Part shown: one piece after another, positions 43,687 through 53,089 of the stretch
Layout of the letters: each line of letters starts with the position of its first letter
Position numbering within the stretch: position 1 is the first letter of the stretch
Origin: Williamsia sp. CHRR-6
GTDB lineage: Bacteria > Actinomycetota > Actinomycetes > Mycobacteriales > Mycobacteriaceae
NCBI RefSeq assembly: GCF_018474015.1
Contig: NZ_JAHCSG010000001.1
Location: 1,178,001 to 1,242,000, forward strand
DNA: 64,000 nucleotides
Direction: 5' to 3'
Translations under genes and position numbers: made by a program
Notes under the pieces: generated by a model
Seen by the model: only the letters and a program-made list of their open reading frames with translations
Database searches by the model: none
What the model was told of the DNA's origin: nothing

Positions 43687-44664
43687 TCAGCGCACGTAGC
43701 CGACGCTGGTGTCCACCGCCCCCACAAGCGGCTCACCTGCAGCGTAGGTGCGCAGCCGACGCAGGAACTGATCTGCCAACGCCTCGCGCCACCCGGTCAC
43801 GTCCCCACTCATGTGCGCCGACAATGACACCTGCGGCAGCGTCCACAGCGGTGAGTCCGCGGGCAAGGGCTCCACCTCGGCGACGTCCAACGACGCCGCG
43901 GCGATGGTGCCGGCCTGCAGCGCGGCCACCAGATCGGTCTCCACCACCAGGTGTCCGCGACCCACGTTGATCAGGTGCGCAGAGGGTTTCATGGCGGCCA
44001 GCACGTGGCCGTCGACCAGACCGCGGGTCTGGTCGGTCAGCGGCGCTATGAGCACCAGGTTGTCCACGTCGCCGACGTGATCTGCGAGATCGGCAGTGGC
44101 GATCACCGCGCCGAAGTCAGGATCATCGGATCGGGGCACCCGCCCAGCACCGCGCACATGCAGACCCGCGGCGCTGAGCAGCCGGGCGATCTCGCGACCG
44201 ATTGCCCCGGTTCCCACCACCAGCGCGCTCGACCCGGTCGTACGCCGCGTCTCACGCCACTGCCAGCGTCGTTGTCGCTGCAGGTCGCGAGACTCCAACA
44301 GCCGTTTGTCCCAGGCCATGATCGAGGCCAGCACGAACTCCGCGATCGGCCGGTCATAGACACCGCGCGAGTTGGTGACCACCACCGGCGAGGCTCGCAG
44401 CTCATCGAACATCAGCTTGTCGACACCCGCGGCGCTGACGTGCAACCACCTCAGATCCACTGCGGCGCTCCAGTTCTCGCGGATCGCCACCGGGTCGTTC
44501 TCCCACAGGAACAGGGCATCGGCACCGGGCAGCGCCGTACCCAGATCGGCCGCGGTGGCCACGGTGACCGAGGCCAGCGCCTCGATCTCGGCCATGTTGT
44601 AGGGCAGTGGTTCGCCCGGGCGCGTCAACATCACCAGACCGACTGGGCGCGTAGGAGTGCTCAC
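43687..44664 (-). CDS. D-2-hydroxyacid dehydrogenase (NAD(P)-dependent)
   Basis: 325 residues from a GTG at 44664 (VSTPTRPVGLVM); the frame stays open far upstream over the divergent gene, which is an artefact. The Rossmann motif reads LVVGTGAIGREIARLL. Catalytic residues are the Arg in NVGRGHLVV, Glu in LDVAEVEPLPAD and His in SLSAHMSG. It interconverts a 2-keto acid and a D-2-hydroxy acid. Divergent from the aminotransferase gene, sharing a 69-bp gap that holds a GntR-type site, so it is probably co-regulated with the cluster. Confidence 0.88.
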   Translation of the reverse strand: MSTPTRPVGLVMLTRPGEPLPYNMAEIEALASVTVATAADLGTALPGADALFLWENDPVAIRENWSAAVDLRWLHVSAAGVDKLMFDELRASPVVVTNSRGVYDRPIAEFVLASIMAWDKRLLESRDLQRQRRWQWRETRRTTGSSALVVGTGAIGREIARLLSAAGLHVRGAGRVPRSDDPDFGAVIATADLADHVGDVDNLVLIAPLTDQTRGLVDGHVLAAMKPSAHLINVGRGHLVVETDLVAALQAGTIAAASLDVAEVEPLPADSPLWTLPQVSLSAHMSGDVTGWREALADQFLRRLRTYAAGEPLVGAVDTSVGYVR

Positions 44665-44691
44665 CGCCGCCACCCTACTTCGCACAAATGT

Positions 44692-44707
44692 AGATTGTTG
44701 ACAATCT
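44692..44707. promoter_or_regulatory. GntR/FadR-type operator in the divergent promoter
   Basis: AGATTGTTGACAATCT: 6-bp arms AGATTG/CAATCT with a 4-base centre, resembling the TNGT-N-ACNA pattern of FadR-subfamily GntR sites. A -35-like TTGACA (44698-44703) lies within it. A FadR-type GntR gene lies at 52400-53068, the far end of the cluster. Confidence 0.65.
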
Positions 44708-44733
44708 GACCCTCGGACCGGCACGGTGGTGCC

Positions 44734-46044
44734 ATGACATCCACGCTGTCCCCGGCCACCACCGCGCGCCCGCGCGCCACCTTGAGCCCGGCCCTCAAGC
44801 AGGCCACCCCGGTGGTGGTCGACTCCGCGGCCGGATCGTGGATCCACGGCACCGACGGCCGCGACTACCTCGACTTCACCACCGGCATCGGGGTCACCAG
44901 CACCGGGCACTGTCACCCCCGGGTGGTGGCCGCAGCCCAGGAACAGTGCGCCCGCGTCATCCACGCCCAGTACACGACCGTGCTGCACACTCCCCTGCTG
45001 GAACTGACCGACAAACTCGGCGAGGTGCTGCCCACCGGGCTGGACTCGGTGTTCTACGCCAACTCCGGGTCCGAGGCGGTCGAGGCGTCGATCCGGTTGG
45101 CGCGCATGGCCACCGGGCGACCCAACATCGTCGTGTTCCAGGGCGGATTCCACGGTCGGACGGTGGCCGCAGCCAGCCTCACCACCGCAGGCACCCGGTT
45201 CTCGGCCGGCTTCTCCCCGCTGATGGCCGGGGTGCACATGGCTCCGTTCCCCTACGCCTTCCGTTATGGCATGGACCAGCAGGCCGCCGTCGATTTCGCC
45301 CTACGCGAACTGGACTACCTGTTCGCCAGCCGAGTAGCCCCCGCAGACACCGCCGCCCTGCTCATCGAGCCGGTGCTCGGCGACGGGGGCTACCTGCCGG
45401 CACCACCGGCGTTCCTGCACGGCCTGCGTGAACGGGCCGACCGACACGGCATCGTCCTCATCGTCGACGAGGTGCAGTCCGGGGTGGGCCGCACCGGACG
45501 ATTCTGGGGCCACCAGTTCACCGACGGCCTCATCCCCGACATCCTCATCACCGCCAAAGGCATCGCCTCGGGGTTCCCCATCTCCGCCATCGCTGCCCCC
45601 ACACCGCTGATGGCCCGCGCCTGGCCGGGTTCACAGGGCGGCACCTACGGCGGCAACGCCGTGGCCGCCGCCGCCGGGGTGGCCACGCTGGCGGTGATCG
45701 CCGAGGAGAACCTGGTCGACAACGCCGCCCAGCGCGGCGATCAGATGCTGGCCGGCCTGCGCGCGCTGGCCGCCCGCGTACCCGCCATCGGTGATGTCCG
45801 CGGGCTGGGCCTCATGGGCGGCATCGAGTTCGTCGATCCACACGTCGGCGGTTCGGTGCCCACCGCCGACGCCGGGACCGCCGCCGCGGTCCAGAAAGCC
45901 TGCATCGACCAGGGCTTGCTCACACTCACCTGCGGTCCGTTGGGCAACGTCATCCGGTTGATCCCACCGCTGACCGTCACCGACGATGAGATGTCCACCG
46001 GACTGTCCCGCTTCGCCGCCGCCGTCGACGCGGTCGTGGGCTGA
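44734..46044 (+). CDS. class III aminotransferase (4-aminobutyrate aminotransferase-like)
   Basis: 436 residues. Fold type I PLP enzyme: ANSGSEAVEASIRLAR and FQGGFHGRTVAAASLT bind the cofactor phosphate, VDEVQSGVGRTGRFW carries the pyridine-binding Asp, and the Schiff-base Lys is in ITAKGIASGFP. The sequence fits GabT and related omega-amino acid:2-oxoglutarate aminotransferases. With the aldehyde dehydrogenase downstream it would convert an omega-amino acid such as GABA to a semialdehyde and then to a dicarboxylic acid. The exact substrate is inferred from context. Confidence 0.9.
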   Translation: MTSTLSPATTARPRATLSPALKQATPVVVDSAAGSWIHGTDGRDYLDFTTGIGVTSTGHCHPRVVAAAQEQCARVIHAQYTTVLHTPLLELTDKLGEVLPTGLDSVFYANSGSEAVEASIRLARMATGRPNIVVFQGGFHGRTVAAASLTTAGTRFSAGFSPLMAGVHMAPFPYAFRYGMDQQAAVDFALRELDYLFASRVAPADTAALLIEPVLGDGGYLPAPPAFLHGLRERADRHGIVLIVDEVQSGVGRTGRFWGHQFTDGLIPDILITAKGIASGFPISAIAAPTPLMARAWPGSQGGTYGGNAVAAAAGVATLAVIAEENLVDNAAQRGDQMLAGLRALAARVPAIGDVRGLGLMGGIEFVDPHVGGSVPTADAGTAAAVQKACIDQGLLTLTCGPLGNVIRLIPPLTVTDDEMSTGLSRFAAAVDAVVG

Positions 46045-46055
46045 TACTGGACCTC

Positions 46056-49007
46056 ATGACCATCTCAGCCGAGCTCGACCCCAGCCGGTCGGCGTCGGCG
46101 CTGCAGGCCCTGGGTCTGCAGGTCGACGCGTCCTCGCGCCGCCGCGCCGAGTACTCCTACGATGCGTCGAACTACCGTCTGTCGCCGCTGTGCGTGGTGT
46201 TCCCGCGTACCGACGCCGAGGTGGCCACCGCGGTCAGCTGGTGTCACCGCAACCGGGTCCCGATCATCGCCCGTGGCGGCGGAACGGGTATGGGCGGCAA
46301 CAGCATCGGCGAGGGTGTGGTGCTCGACCTCTCGCGCCATCTCAACGCCGTACTCGAGGTGGACGCCGAGGGCGGCACCGCACTGGCCCAGGCGGGGGTG
46401 GTGCTCACCGAATTGGCGCGTCAGATCCGCGAATCCAGCGGCGGCACACTCACCTTCGCCCCCGACCCATCGAGCCAGTCCCGCGCGTGCCTGGGCGGTG
46501 CGATCGGCAACGATGCCTGCGGCAACCATTCGGTCCGGTACGGTCGCACCACCGATCACGTGCTGGAGATCAACGTGGTGACCGCGCAGGGACATCGGCT
46601 GACCGCCGACCGCACCGGGGTGCGCGCCACCGACCCCGCTGATCACCTCGCGCGCCGGCGAGCCGAGGACATCAGCGACGAACTGCGGGCACTGGTGGCC
46701 GACAACCTGGCCGCATTCCGTACCGAACTCGGTCGCATCCCCCGCCAGGTGTCGGGGTATCACCTGCGGCATCTGTTGCCGGAGAACGGTTTCGATGTGG
46801 CGCGGGCCCTGGTGGGCACCGAGGGCACCTGCGCGGTCATCGTCTCCGCCCGCGTCGCCCTGGTGCCGGTGGCCCACCATCCGCGGCTGCTGTGCGTCGG
46901 CTACGACACCGTCGTCGACGCCGCCCGCGACGTGCCCACCATGCTCGAGTTCTCCCCGTCGGCCATCGAAGGCATCGACGAGGCGATCGTGGCGACGATG
47001 CGGGCTCGGCGCGGACGCTCGGCGGTGGACGGTCTGCCGCAGGGGCGCGCCTGGATATACGTCGAACTCGACGAGCACAGTTGCAGCGACGTCGAGCAGT
47101 CGCTGCGCGACCTGCAGGACAAACTGCGGGCCGCCGGACGGATGATCGACTCCACCATCGAGACCGACCCGACCCGACGCGCCATGCTGTGGCGGGTACG
47201 CGAGGACGGGGCCGGACTGTCGTCGCGGCTGGTCGACCTCGACGACCCGGACGCCGGCCACGGTTACGAATCCTGGCCGGGCTGGGAGGATTCCGCGGTG
47301 GCACCGGAGAATCTGCCCGAGTACCTCGAAGGGTTCACCGCCCTGCTGCAGCGCCACGGACTGACCGGGGTGATGTACGGCCACTTCGGGGCCGGATGCA
47401 TGCATGTACGCATCACCTTCGATCAGCGCACCGCGGCCGGTCGCGCGGTGATGCAGGCCTTCGTCCGCGACGCCGCCGAACTGGTCGTCGCCCACGGCGG
47501 CTCACTCTCGGGTGAGCACGGGGACGGCCGAGCGCGATCAGAGTTGCTGCCGATCATGTACTCGCCCAGCATGATCGCGGCGTTCGCCCGGTTCAAACAG
47601 ATCTGGGACCCCGAGAACCTGCTCAACCCGGGCAGCATCGTCGACCCCGACGCCATCGGCGACCACCTGGCCCTCGACGGCGTGCCCGACCGCACGTGGG
47701 CGACCACGTTCGACCTGGGTATGCCGATGCAGAACACCGACGGCAGCACGCTCGATCCGTTCGTCCACGCCACCCAGGCGTGCATCGGGGTGGGTCGTTG
47801 CCGCACCCACACCGGCGGGGTGATGTGTCCCAGCTACCGGGCCACCCGCGACGAGAAGGACTCGACCCGCGCCCGCGCCCGGGTGCTGCAGGAGATGCTG
47901 CGCACCGCACCCGACGTCGAATCAGGTTGGCGCTCAACCGACGTCCGCGAATCGATGGACCTGTGCCTGTCGTGCAAGGCGTGTAGTACCGACTGCCCCA
48001 CCGGGGTGGACATGGCCACCTACCGGTCGGAGTTCTTCCACCACTTCTACCGTGGTCGATTGCGGCCGAGGTCGCATTACGCACTGGGCTGGATGCCTGC
48101 GTGGCTGCGTCCGGCCACCGCGATGGCCCCGCTGATCAACGCGGTACTGGGCTCGCCGCTGGCGCGCCCGGCGGCCCGGGTCGCCGGACTCGATGCCCGC
48201 CGCGCGATGCCACGCTTTGCGCGCCGGAAAACTGTTCGTGCCCAGCTCGGTTCATTGCAGCGGCACGACACCGCCGACGTGGTGTTGTTCCTCGACTCCT
48301 TCACTCGCGCCTTCCGACCCCACGTCGGGGCCGCGGCCGCGCGTGTCCTGGAGTCCGCGCAGACCACCGTCAGCTGCGAACAGGAGAACTGTTGCGGGCT
48401 CACCTGGATCTCCACCGGACAACTCGATCGCGCGCGAAAAGTGCTCACACGCACCGTGACCGCGCTCGATGACGGCACCACGCGCCCGATCGTGGTCCCC
48501 GAACCGAGCTGTGCGGCCGCCCTGGCCACGGACCTGCCCGAGCTGGTGCACACCGACGCCGCCCGGCGGGTGGCCGCGCGAGTGCGCAGCTTCGCCACCC
48601 ACGTCGGGGTGATGCTCGACGAGGGGTGGACGCCACCGGCGATGCCCGAAGCGGTGACCGTGCAGACCCACTGCCACGAGTACGCCGCGTTCGGGCCGCA
48701 GACACAGGCCGCCGTCCTGCGGCGCCTGGGGGTGACCCAGGTGCGAAGTGCCGACGGATGCTGCGGTGTGGCAGGAAATTTCGGCTTCGAGCGGGGCCAC
48801 TACGAGGTGAGCATGGCCGTCGGCGAGCAGGCGCTGGCCCCGGCGCTACGGTCTCGAGACCCTCGGCATCCGGTGCTCACCGACGGTTTCAGTTGCGCCA
48901 TGGCCGTCGACCAGTTCGCCGCCACCGACCCGACGGTGGGGTCCGCGGCCGGCCGCCACCTCGCCGAGCTCCTCGACCCCGACCCCAGCCCAGAAAGGCA
49001 CCCATGA
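46056..49007 (+). CDS. fused FAD-linked oxidase / Fe-S / CCG-domain 2-hydroxyacid dehydrogenase (YdiJ-like)
   Basis: 983 residues. Residues about 40-530 are a GlcD-type FAD domain: PIIARGGGTGMGGNSIGEG, then GGAIGNDACGNHSVRYGRTT and GEHGDGRARSELLP. Two Fe-S cysteine clusters follow (CIGVGRCRTHTGGVMCPSYR and CLSCKACSTDCPTGVDM). Two CCG domains then give electron-transfer ligands (CCGLTWIS, CCGVAGNFGFE). The layout matches E. coli YdiJ, reported as a D-2-hydroxyglutarate dehydrogenase, and D-lactate dehydrogenases. It probably feeds electrons from a D-2-hydroxy acid into the respiratory chain. It starts 11 bp after the aminotransferase and overlaps the next gene by 4 bp. Confidence 0.9.
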   Translation: MTISAELDPSRSASALQALGLQVDASSRRRAEYSYDASNYRLSPLCVVFPRTDAEVATAVSWCHRNRVPIIARGGGTGMGGNSIGEGVVLDLSRHLNAVLEVDAEGGTALAQAGVVLTELARQIRESSGGTLTFAPDPSSQSRACLGGAIGNDACGNHSVRYGRTTDHVLEINVVTAQGHRLTADRTGVRATDPADHLARRRAEDISDELRALVADNLAAFRTELGRIPRQVSGYHLRHLLPENGFDVARALVGTEGTCAVIVSARVALVPVAHHPRLLCVGYDTVVDAARDVPTMLEFSPSAIEGIDEAIVATMRARRGRSAVDGLPQGRAWIYVELDEHSCSDVEQSLRDLQDKLRAAGRMIDSTIETDPTRRAMLWRVREDGAGLSSRLVDLDDPDAGHGYESWPGWEDSAVAPENLPEYLEGFTALLQRHGLTGVMYGHFGAGCMHVRITFDQRTAAGRAVMQAFVRDAAELVVAHGGSLSGEHGDGRARSELLPIMYSPSMIAAFARFKQIWDPENLLNPGSIVDPDAIGDHLALDGVPDRTWATTFDLGMPMQNTDGSTLDPFVHATQACIGVGRCRTHTGGVMCPSYRATRDEKDSTRARARVLQEMLRTAPDVESGWRSTDVRESMDLCLSCKACSTDCPTGVDMATYRSEFFHHFYRGRLRPRSHYALGWMPAWLRPATAMAPLINAVLGSPLARPAARVAGLDARRAMPRFARRKTVRAQLGSLQRHDTADVVLFLDSFTRAFRPHVGAAAARVLESAQTTVSCEQENCCGLTWISTGQLDRARKVLTRTVTALDDGTTRPIVVPEPSCAAALATDLPELVHTDAARRVAARVRSFATHVGVMLDEGWTPPAMPEAVTVQTHCHEYAAFGPQTQAAVLRRLGVTQVRSADGCCGVAGNFGFERGHYEVSMAVGEQALAPALRSRDPRHPVLTDGFSCAMAVDQFAATDPTVGSAAGRHLAELLDPDPSPERHP

Positions 49008-50440
49008 CCACGTTGCACACCGACCTCTTCATCGACGGCACCTGGAGCCCGGCCGCCTCGGGTGCTCGGTTCGCGGTGGAGAACCCGGCCACCGGTGTGC
49101 AGATCGCAACCGTGGCCAACGGTGACGCCCACGACGCGCAACGAGCCATCGACACCGCGGCGGCCACGCAGCCGAGCTGGGCAGCGACCGCACCGCGCTT
49201 CCGCAGCGAGATCCTCTACCGCGCACATCGACTCATCCTCGACCGCGCCGACGACCTGGCTCGGATCATGACCACCGAGATGGGCAAACCACTCGCCGAG
49301 GCCGCGGGCGAGGTGGCCTATGCCGCCGAGTTCTTCCGCTGGTTCGCCGAGGAGGCGGTTCGGATCGGTGGCGATCACACCACCACCGGCGACGGCGCCA
49401 GCCGCATCCTGGTGACCAAGGAGCCGGTTGGCCCGTGCGTGTTGATCACCCCGTGGAACTTCCCGCTGGCCATGGGAACTCGCAAGATCGGTCCGGCCGT
49501 GGCCGCCGGCTGCACCATGGTGTTCAAACCCGCCGAACTGACCCCGCTGACGGCGTTGGCCCTGGCCGACATCCTCGCCGAAGCAGGCCTGCCCCCCGGT
49601 GTGCTCAACATCGTCACCACCGACACCCCCGGCCCGGTGGTGAGCACCTGGATGGACAGTGGCCTGGCCCGCAAGATCAGCTTCACCGGGTCGACCGAGG
49701 TGGGCAAACTGCTGCTGCGGCAGGCCGCAGAGAACGTGATGCGCAGCTCGATGGAGTTGGGCGGCAACGCGCCGTTCATCGTGTGCGCCGACGCCGACAT
49801 CACCGGCGCCGTGGACGGTCTGATGGTGGCGAAGATGCGCAACATGGGTGAGGCGTGCACGGCAGCGAACCGAGTGTTCGTGCACCGCAGCGTGATCGAT
49901 GAGTTCGGGGCGGCGCTGACCGAGCGCATGTCGGCGCTGGTCGTGGGTGACGGATCGACCCAGGGCACCCAGGTGGGCCCGCTGGTGGAGGCCAAGGCCC
50001 GCGACAAGGTGCAGCAGTTGGTCACCGACGCCGTCGCCGGCGGAGCCACCGTTTTGTGCGGCGGTGCGACACCGGACGGTCCGGGCTATTTCTACCCGCC
50101 CACCGTGCTGACCGGGGTACGCCCCGACGCGGCCCTGATGCACACCGAGATCTTCGGACCGGTGGCGCCGCTGATCCCGTTCGACGACGAGGACGAGATG
50201 GTGACGCTGGCCAACGACACCCCCTGGGGTCTGGTCGGTTACCTCTACACCCGCGACATCGATCGCGCGCTGCGGCTGTCGGCGGCCATCGAGGTGGGCA
50301 TGGTCGGTCTCAACACCGGTTTGGTGTCCAACCCGGCCGCACCGTTCGGCGGGGTGAAGCAGTCGGGGCTGGGCCGGGAAGGTGGCCGCGTGGGCATCGA
50401 GGAGTTCCTGGAGACCAAATACCTCTCCATCCCCCGGTGA
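49004..50440 (+). CDS. aldehyde dehydrogenase, succinate-semialdehyde type
   Basis: 478 residues, ATG overlapping the previous stop (ATGA). ALDH motifs are intact: VLITPWNFPLAMGTRKIGPA, ISFTGSTEVGK, the general base in MELGGNAPFIV and the nucleophile Cys in MGEACTAANRV. The closest pattern is NAD(P)+-dependent succinate-semialdehyde dehydrogenase (GabD). It would oxidise the aminotransferase product to succinate or a homologous acid. Context with GabT-like and 2-hydroxyglutarate-type enzymes favours GABA or a related omega-amino acid. Confidence 0.92.
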   Translation: MTTLHTDLFIDGTWSPAASGARFAVENPATGVQIATVANGDAHDAQRAIDTAAATQPSWAATAPRFRSEILYRAHRLILDRADDLARIMTTEMGKPLAEAAGEVAYAAEFFRWFAEEAVRIGGDHTTTGDGASRILVTKEPVGPCVLITPWNFPLAMGTRKIGPAVAAGCTMVFKPAELTPLTALALADILAEAGLPPGVLNIVTTDTPGPVVSTWMDSGLARKISFTGSTEVGKLLLRQAAENVMRSSMELGGNAPFIVCADADITGAVDGLMVAKMRNMGEACTAANRVFVHRSVIDEFGAALTERMSALVVGDGSTQGTQVGPLVEAKARDKVQQLVTDAVAGGATVLCGGATPDGPGYFYPPTVLTGVRPDAALMHTEIFGPVAPLIPFDDEDEMVTLANDTPWGLVGYLYTRDIDRALRLSAAIEVGMVGLNTGLVSNPAAPFGGVKQSGLGREGGRVGIEEFLETKYLSIPR

Positions 50441-50462
50441 GGATGAGTGCGAAGATGGGGGC

Positions 50463-51668
50463 GTGAGCCACCCGACCTCCGCCGAACAGCGGGTCCTCGA
50501 ACGCATCGACGAGCAGCTGATCATCGATCTGACATGCGCATTGGTGCAGGCGCCCAGCGTGAATCCCGGTGGCACCGAGGCTGATGCGGTGGCCGTGCTC
50601 GCCGACGCCGCGCGCGGTGTCGGTCTCGAGGTGGACGTCTACGACGTGTCACCGCAGCGCCCCAACCTCATCGCCACCTACCGGGGTGGACCTGAGCCGA
50701 GATCCATCGGGCCCGGTCTGATGTTCCTCGGGCACTCCGACGTGGTGCCCACCGGCCCCGGGTGGACCGGCGACCCATTCGTCGCGCGACAGCTCGAGCA
50801 GCGGATCATTGGTCGCGGCGCAGCCGACATGAAGGGCGGATTGGCGGCCATCATCGCCGCGCAGGCCGCGCTGATCGGTGAGAACCTTAGCGGTCCAGTG
50901 CAATTGGTGTGCACGGTCGATGAGGAGGAACGCGGCACCGGGGTGCGCGAGTTGGTACGTCGAGGCGGCACCGGCGGTGGCTTCCTGGGGTGCGTGGTGG
51001 CCGAGCCAACCCAGTTGCAGACCGTGATCGCCTGCCGCGGAGCGTCATACATCGAGGTTGAGGTGACCGGTCGGGCCGCGCACTCGGGCCGCCCGGCCGA
51101 CGGTCGCAGCGCCATCGACGCGGCCGCCCGCATCATCGAGATCATCCGCACCGACCACGACACGATGCAGCAGCACCTGGACCCGTGGTTGGGGGCAGGA
51201 ACCTGGAACGTCGGGACCATCGTTGGTGGACAGGGCATCTCGGCGGTGGCCCCCAGCTGCTCCCTGGGGATCGATCGGCGGCTGATGCCCGACGAGGACG
51301 CCGAGGCGATCGCGGCCTGGCTACGCACGCAGGTGCAGGCGGCGGGTATCGACACCGACGGGATCGCGGTGGATGTGGCGATGACCATGCAGATGCCGGG
51401 GTTTCGCACCGACCGCGATCACCCGTTGGTGACCGCGTCGATGCAGGCCGTGTCCGCAGTGGGCGTCACACCGTCGGTCGGCGGGTGGACTGCGGCGTGT
51501 GACGGCGGATTCGTCAGTCGAGACCTGGGTATCGACTGCATCGTGCTGGGCCCCGGCGACATCAACACCCAGGCCCACCAACCCGACGAGTCGGTGGCGA
51601 TCACCGAGCTGGTGGCCGCCGCGCAAATCTATGCGTTGCTGGCGCTGCGGCTGCTCGGACGCGGCTGA
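50463..51668 (+). CDS. M20-family metallohydrolase (ArgE/DapE-like)
   Basis: 401 residues, GTG start 22 bp after the aldehyde dehydrogenase. Metal and catalytic motifs are GLMFLGHSDVVP, GRGAADMKGGLA and CTVDEEERGTG, with a bacterial dimerisation domain in the middle (RGASYIEVEVTGRAAHSGRP). It cleaves an amide bond, for example an N-acyl amino acid or a lactam-derived amide, and may release the amino acid used by the cluster. Substrate unknown. Confidence 0.9.
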   Translation: MSHPTSAEQRVLERIDEQLIIDLTCALVQAPSVNPGGTEADAVAVLADAARGVGLEVDVYDVSPQRPNLIATYRGGPEPRSIGPGLMFLGHSDVVPTGPGWTGDPFVARQLEQRIIGRGAADMKGGLAAIIAAQAALIGENLSGPVQLVCTVDEEERGTGVRELVRRGGTGGGFLGCVVAEPTQLQTVIACRGASYIEVEVTGRAAHSGRPADGRSAIDAAARIIEIIRTDHDTMQQHLDPWLGAGTWNVGTIVGGQGISAVAPSCSLGIDRRLMPDEDAEAIAAWLRTQVQAAGIDTDGIAVDVAMTMQMPGFRTDRDHPLVTASMQAVSAVGVTPSVGGWTAACDGGFVSRDLGIDCIVLGPGDINTQAHQPDESVAITELVAAAQIYALLALRLLGRG

Positions 51669-51783
51669 CGCGGTGACGCGGTGACGCGTCGGCGGGTCAC
51701 CTTCTCGCCAGACCAGCACATCGCGCGCTCGCGAGCGCGGTACGCGAGCACGGCCTGGCCGTGCGCTGCGGCACACTGGAACC

Positions 51784-52383
51784 GTGAACATCGAACGCAT
51801 CGTCCGCGATTCATCCAACACCGATCCGGGACAGTTCTACCTGCTGCTGACCGCCTCAATCGTGCCGCGGCCCATCGCCTGGGTGTCCTCGCGCAGCGCT
51901 GCCGGAGTGGACAACGTGGCCCCCTACAGCTTTTTCTCGGTGGCCTCCACCGCACCCCCCATCATCTCGTTCACCTCGGTCGGCGGCGCCAAGAACAGTG
52001 CGGCCAACGCCATCGAGACCGGCGAGTTCGTGGTGAACGTCGTCACCGAGTCACTGACCCGCAAAGCCAATGCCAGTTCAGCCGGATTCGACTCCGACAG
52101 AGATGAATTCGTCGAGGCGGACATCGCCTCGGTACCCGCCGAGACAGTGAACTGTCTACGCGTGCGCGACTCCCCCGTCGCACTGGAGTGCCGCCTGCAC
52201 CGCCACCTCGAGGTGGGCAACTGCGTGGTGGTGATGGGCGAGGTGGTCGCGGTGACGCTGGATGCCTCGGTGGTGGCCGAGGACGGTCTGCCCGACTTCG
52301 CCCGACTGGCACCGATGAGCCGCCTCGGCCGCCAGGAATGGGGTTTGCCCAGTCGCACGATCGAGATCGACCGCCCCACCTAG
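51784..52383 (+). CDS. flavin reductase-like FMN-binding protein
   Basis: 199 residues, GTG start. The Flavin_Reduct split-barrel pattern is clear: LLTASIVPRPIAWVSSRSAA, VAPYSFFSVASTAPPIISFT and ANAIETGEFVVNVV. It may supply reduced flavin or act as an FMN oxidoreductase. It is 115 bp downstream of the M20 gene, so may have its own promoter, and is convergent with GntR (16 bp). Confidence 0.88.
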   Translation: MNIERIVRDSSNTDPGQFYLLLTASIVPRPIAWVSSRSAAGVDNVAPYSFFSVASTAPPIISFTSVGGAKNSAANAIETGEFVVNVVTESLTRKANASSAGFDSDRDEFVEADIASVPAETVNCLRVRDSPVALECRLHRHLEVGNCVVVMGEVVAVTLDASVVAEDGLPDFARLAPMSRLGRQEWGLPSRTIEIDRPT

Positions 52384-52399
52384 GAGTGGGGCTACGGAT

Positions 52400-53068
52400 T
52401 CAGCTGCGGCGCAGTCGCGCTCGGCCATCGTGCATGTGCGCCAGCAACAGCGCGTCGGCTCGTGCCAGATCGCCGGCGGCCACCGCATCGACGATGGCGG
52501 CGTGTTCATCCACCCGTTCGGCGGCGGATGTGTAGCTGCTGCCCATGGCGCGCAGGCACATCCGGGTCTCCACGATGATCGTTTCGTGAAACCGCGACAG
52601 CCGGGGACTACCGGCACATTCGACCAGCCGCTCATGAAAACCCATGTCGGCGTTGCCGATCGCCGTGCCGTCGGGTTCGTCGACGAACACGGCCATTTGC
52701 GCCACCGCATCCCGTAGCGCCGCTACGTCGGCCGGATCGGCACGCCGGACCACCGCCGCCAGCGCCGCACGTTCCACCGCGGTACGTGCCACGTACATGT
52801 CGTCGATGTCGGCATCGTCCATCGCGGTGACGAAGATCCCGCGGTTGCGGTAGCTGACCAGCAGTCCTTCCTGGGTGAGGCGCTGCATCGCCTCACGCAA
52901 CGGACCGCGACTGACTCCCAGGTCGGCGGCCAGCCCGGTCTCGGTGAGTTGCGCGCCCGGCGCCAGATCTCCGTCGGCGATGGCCGTGCGCAACTTGCGC
53001 GCGATGATCGACGGCGTCGACTCGACCACCACGGGTTCGAGAACGCGTTTGCGCGTCGCCTCACCCAT
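52400..53068 (-). CDS. GntR-family transcriptional regulator (FadR/FCD subfamily)
   Basis: 222 residues, ATG with GGGGAG just upstream. An N-terminal winged helix is visible (LAPGAQLTETGLAADLGVSR, GPLREAMQRL), then an all-helical FCD ligand domain whose metal-binding Asp and His residues fit MGFHERLVECAG and DEHAAIVDAV. It likely represses the 44.7-52.4 kb catabolic genes, using an acid intermediate as effector, given the fitting site at 44692-44707. It is downstream of the PAS-GGDEF gene (21 bp), probably on its transcript. Confidence 0.9.
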   Translation of the reverse strand: MGEATRKRVLEPVVVESTPSIIARKLRTAIADGDLAPGAQLTETGLAADLGVSRGPLREAMQRLTQEGLLVSYRNRGIFVTAMDDADIDDMYVARTAVERAALAAVVRRADPADVAALRDAVAQMAVFVDEPDGTAIGNADMGFHERLVECAGSPRLSRFHETIIVETRMCLRAMGSSYTSAAERVDEHAAIVDAVAAGDLARADALLLAHMHDGRARLRRS

Positions 53069-53089
53069 GGACTCCCCCAGAGCTGTCCA

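Noticed and set aside
44665-45237. N-terminal extension of the 2-hydroxyacid dehydrogenase frame
   Set aside because: It lies antisense to the aminotransferase gene and has no family resemblance; the GTG at 44664 fits the enzyme's start.
48800-50575. 591-residue minus-strand open frame over the aldehyde dehydrogenase
   Set aside because: Shadow of the plus-strand coding sequence, with no motif of its own.
51724-51739. 16-bp perfect palindrome CGCGCTCGCGAGCGCG upstream of the flavin reductase-like gene
   Set aside because: Composed almost only of C and G in a high-GC genome, so weak evidence for an operator or terminator.
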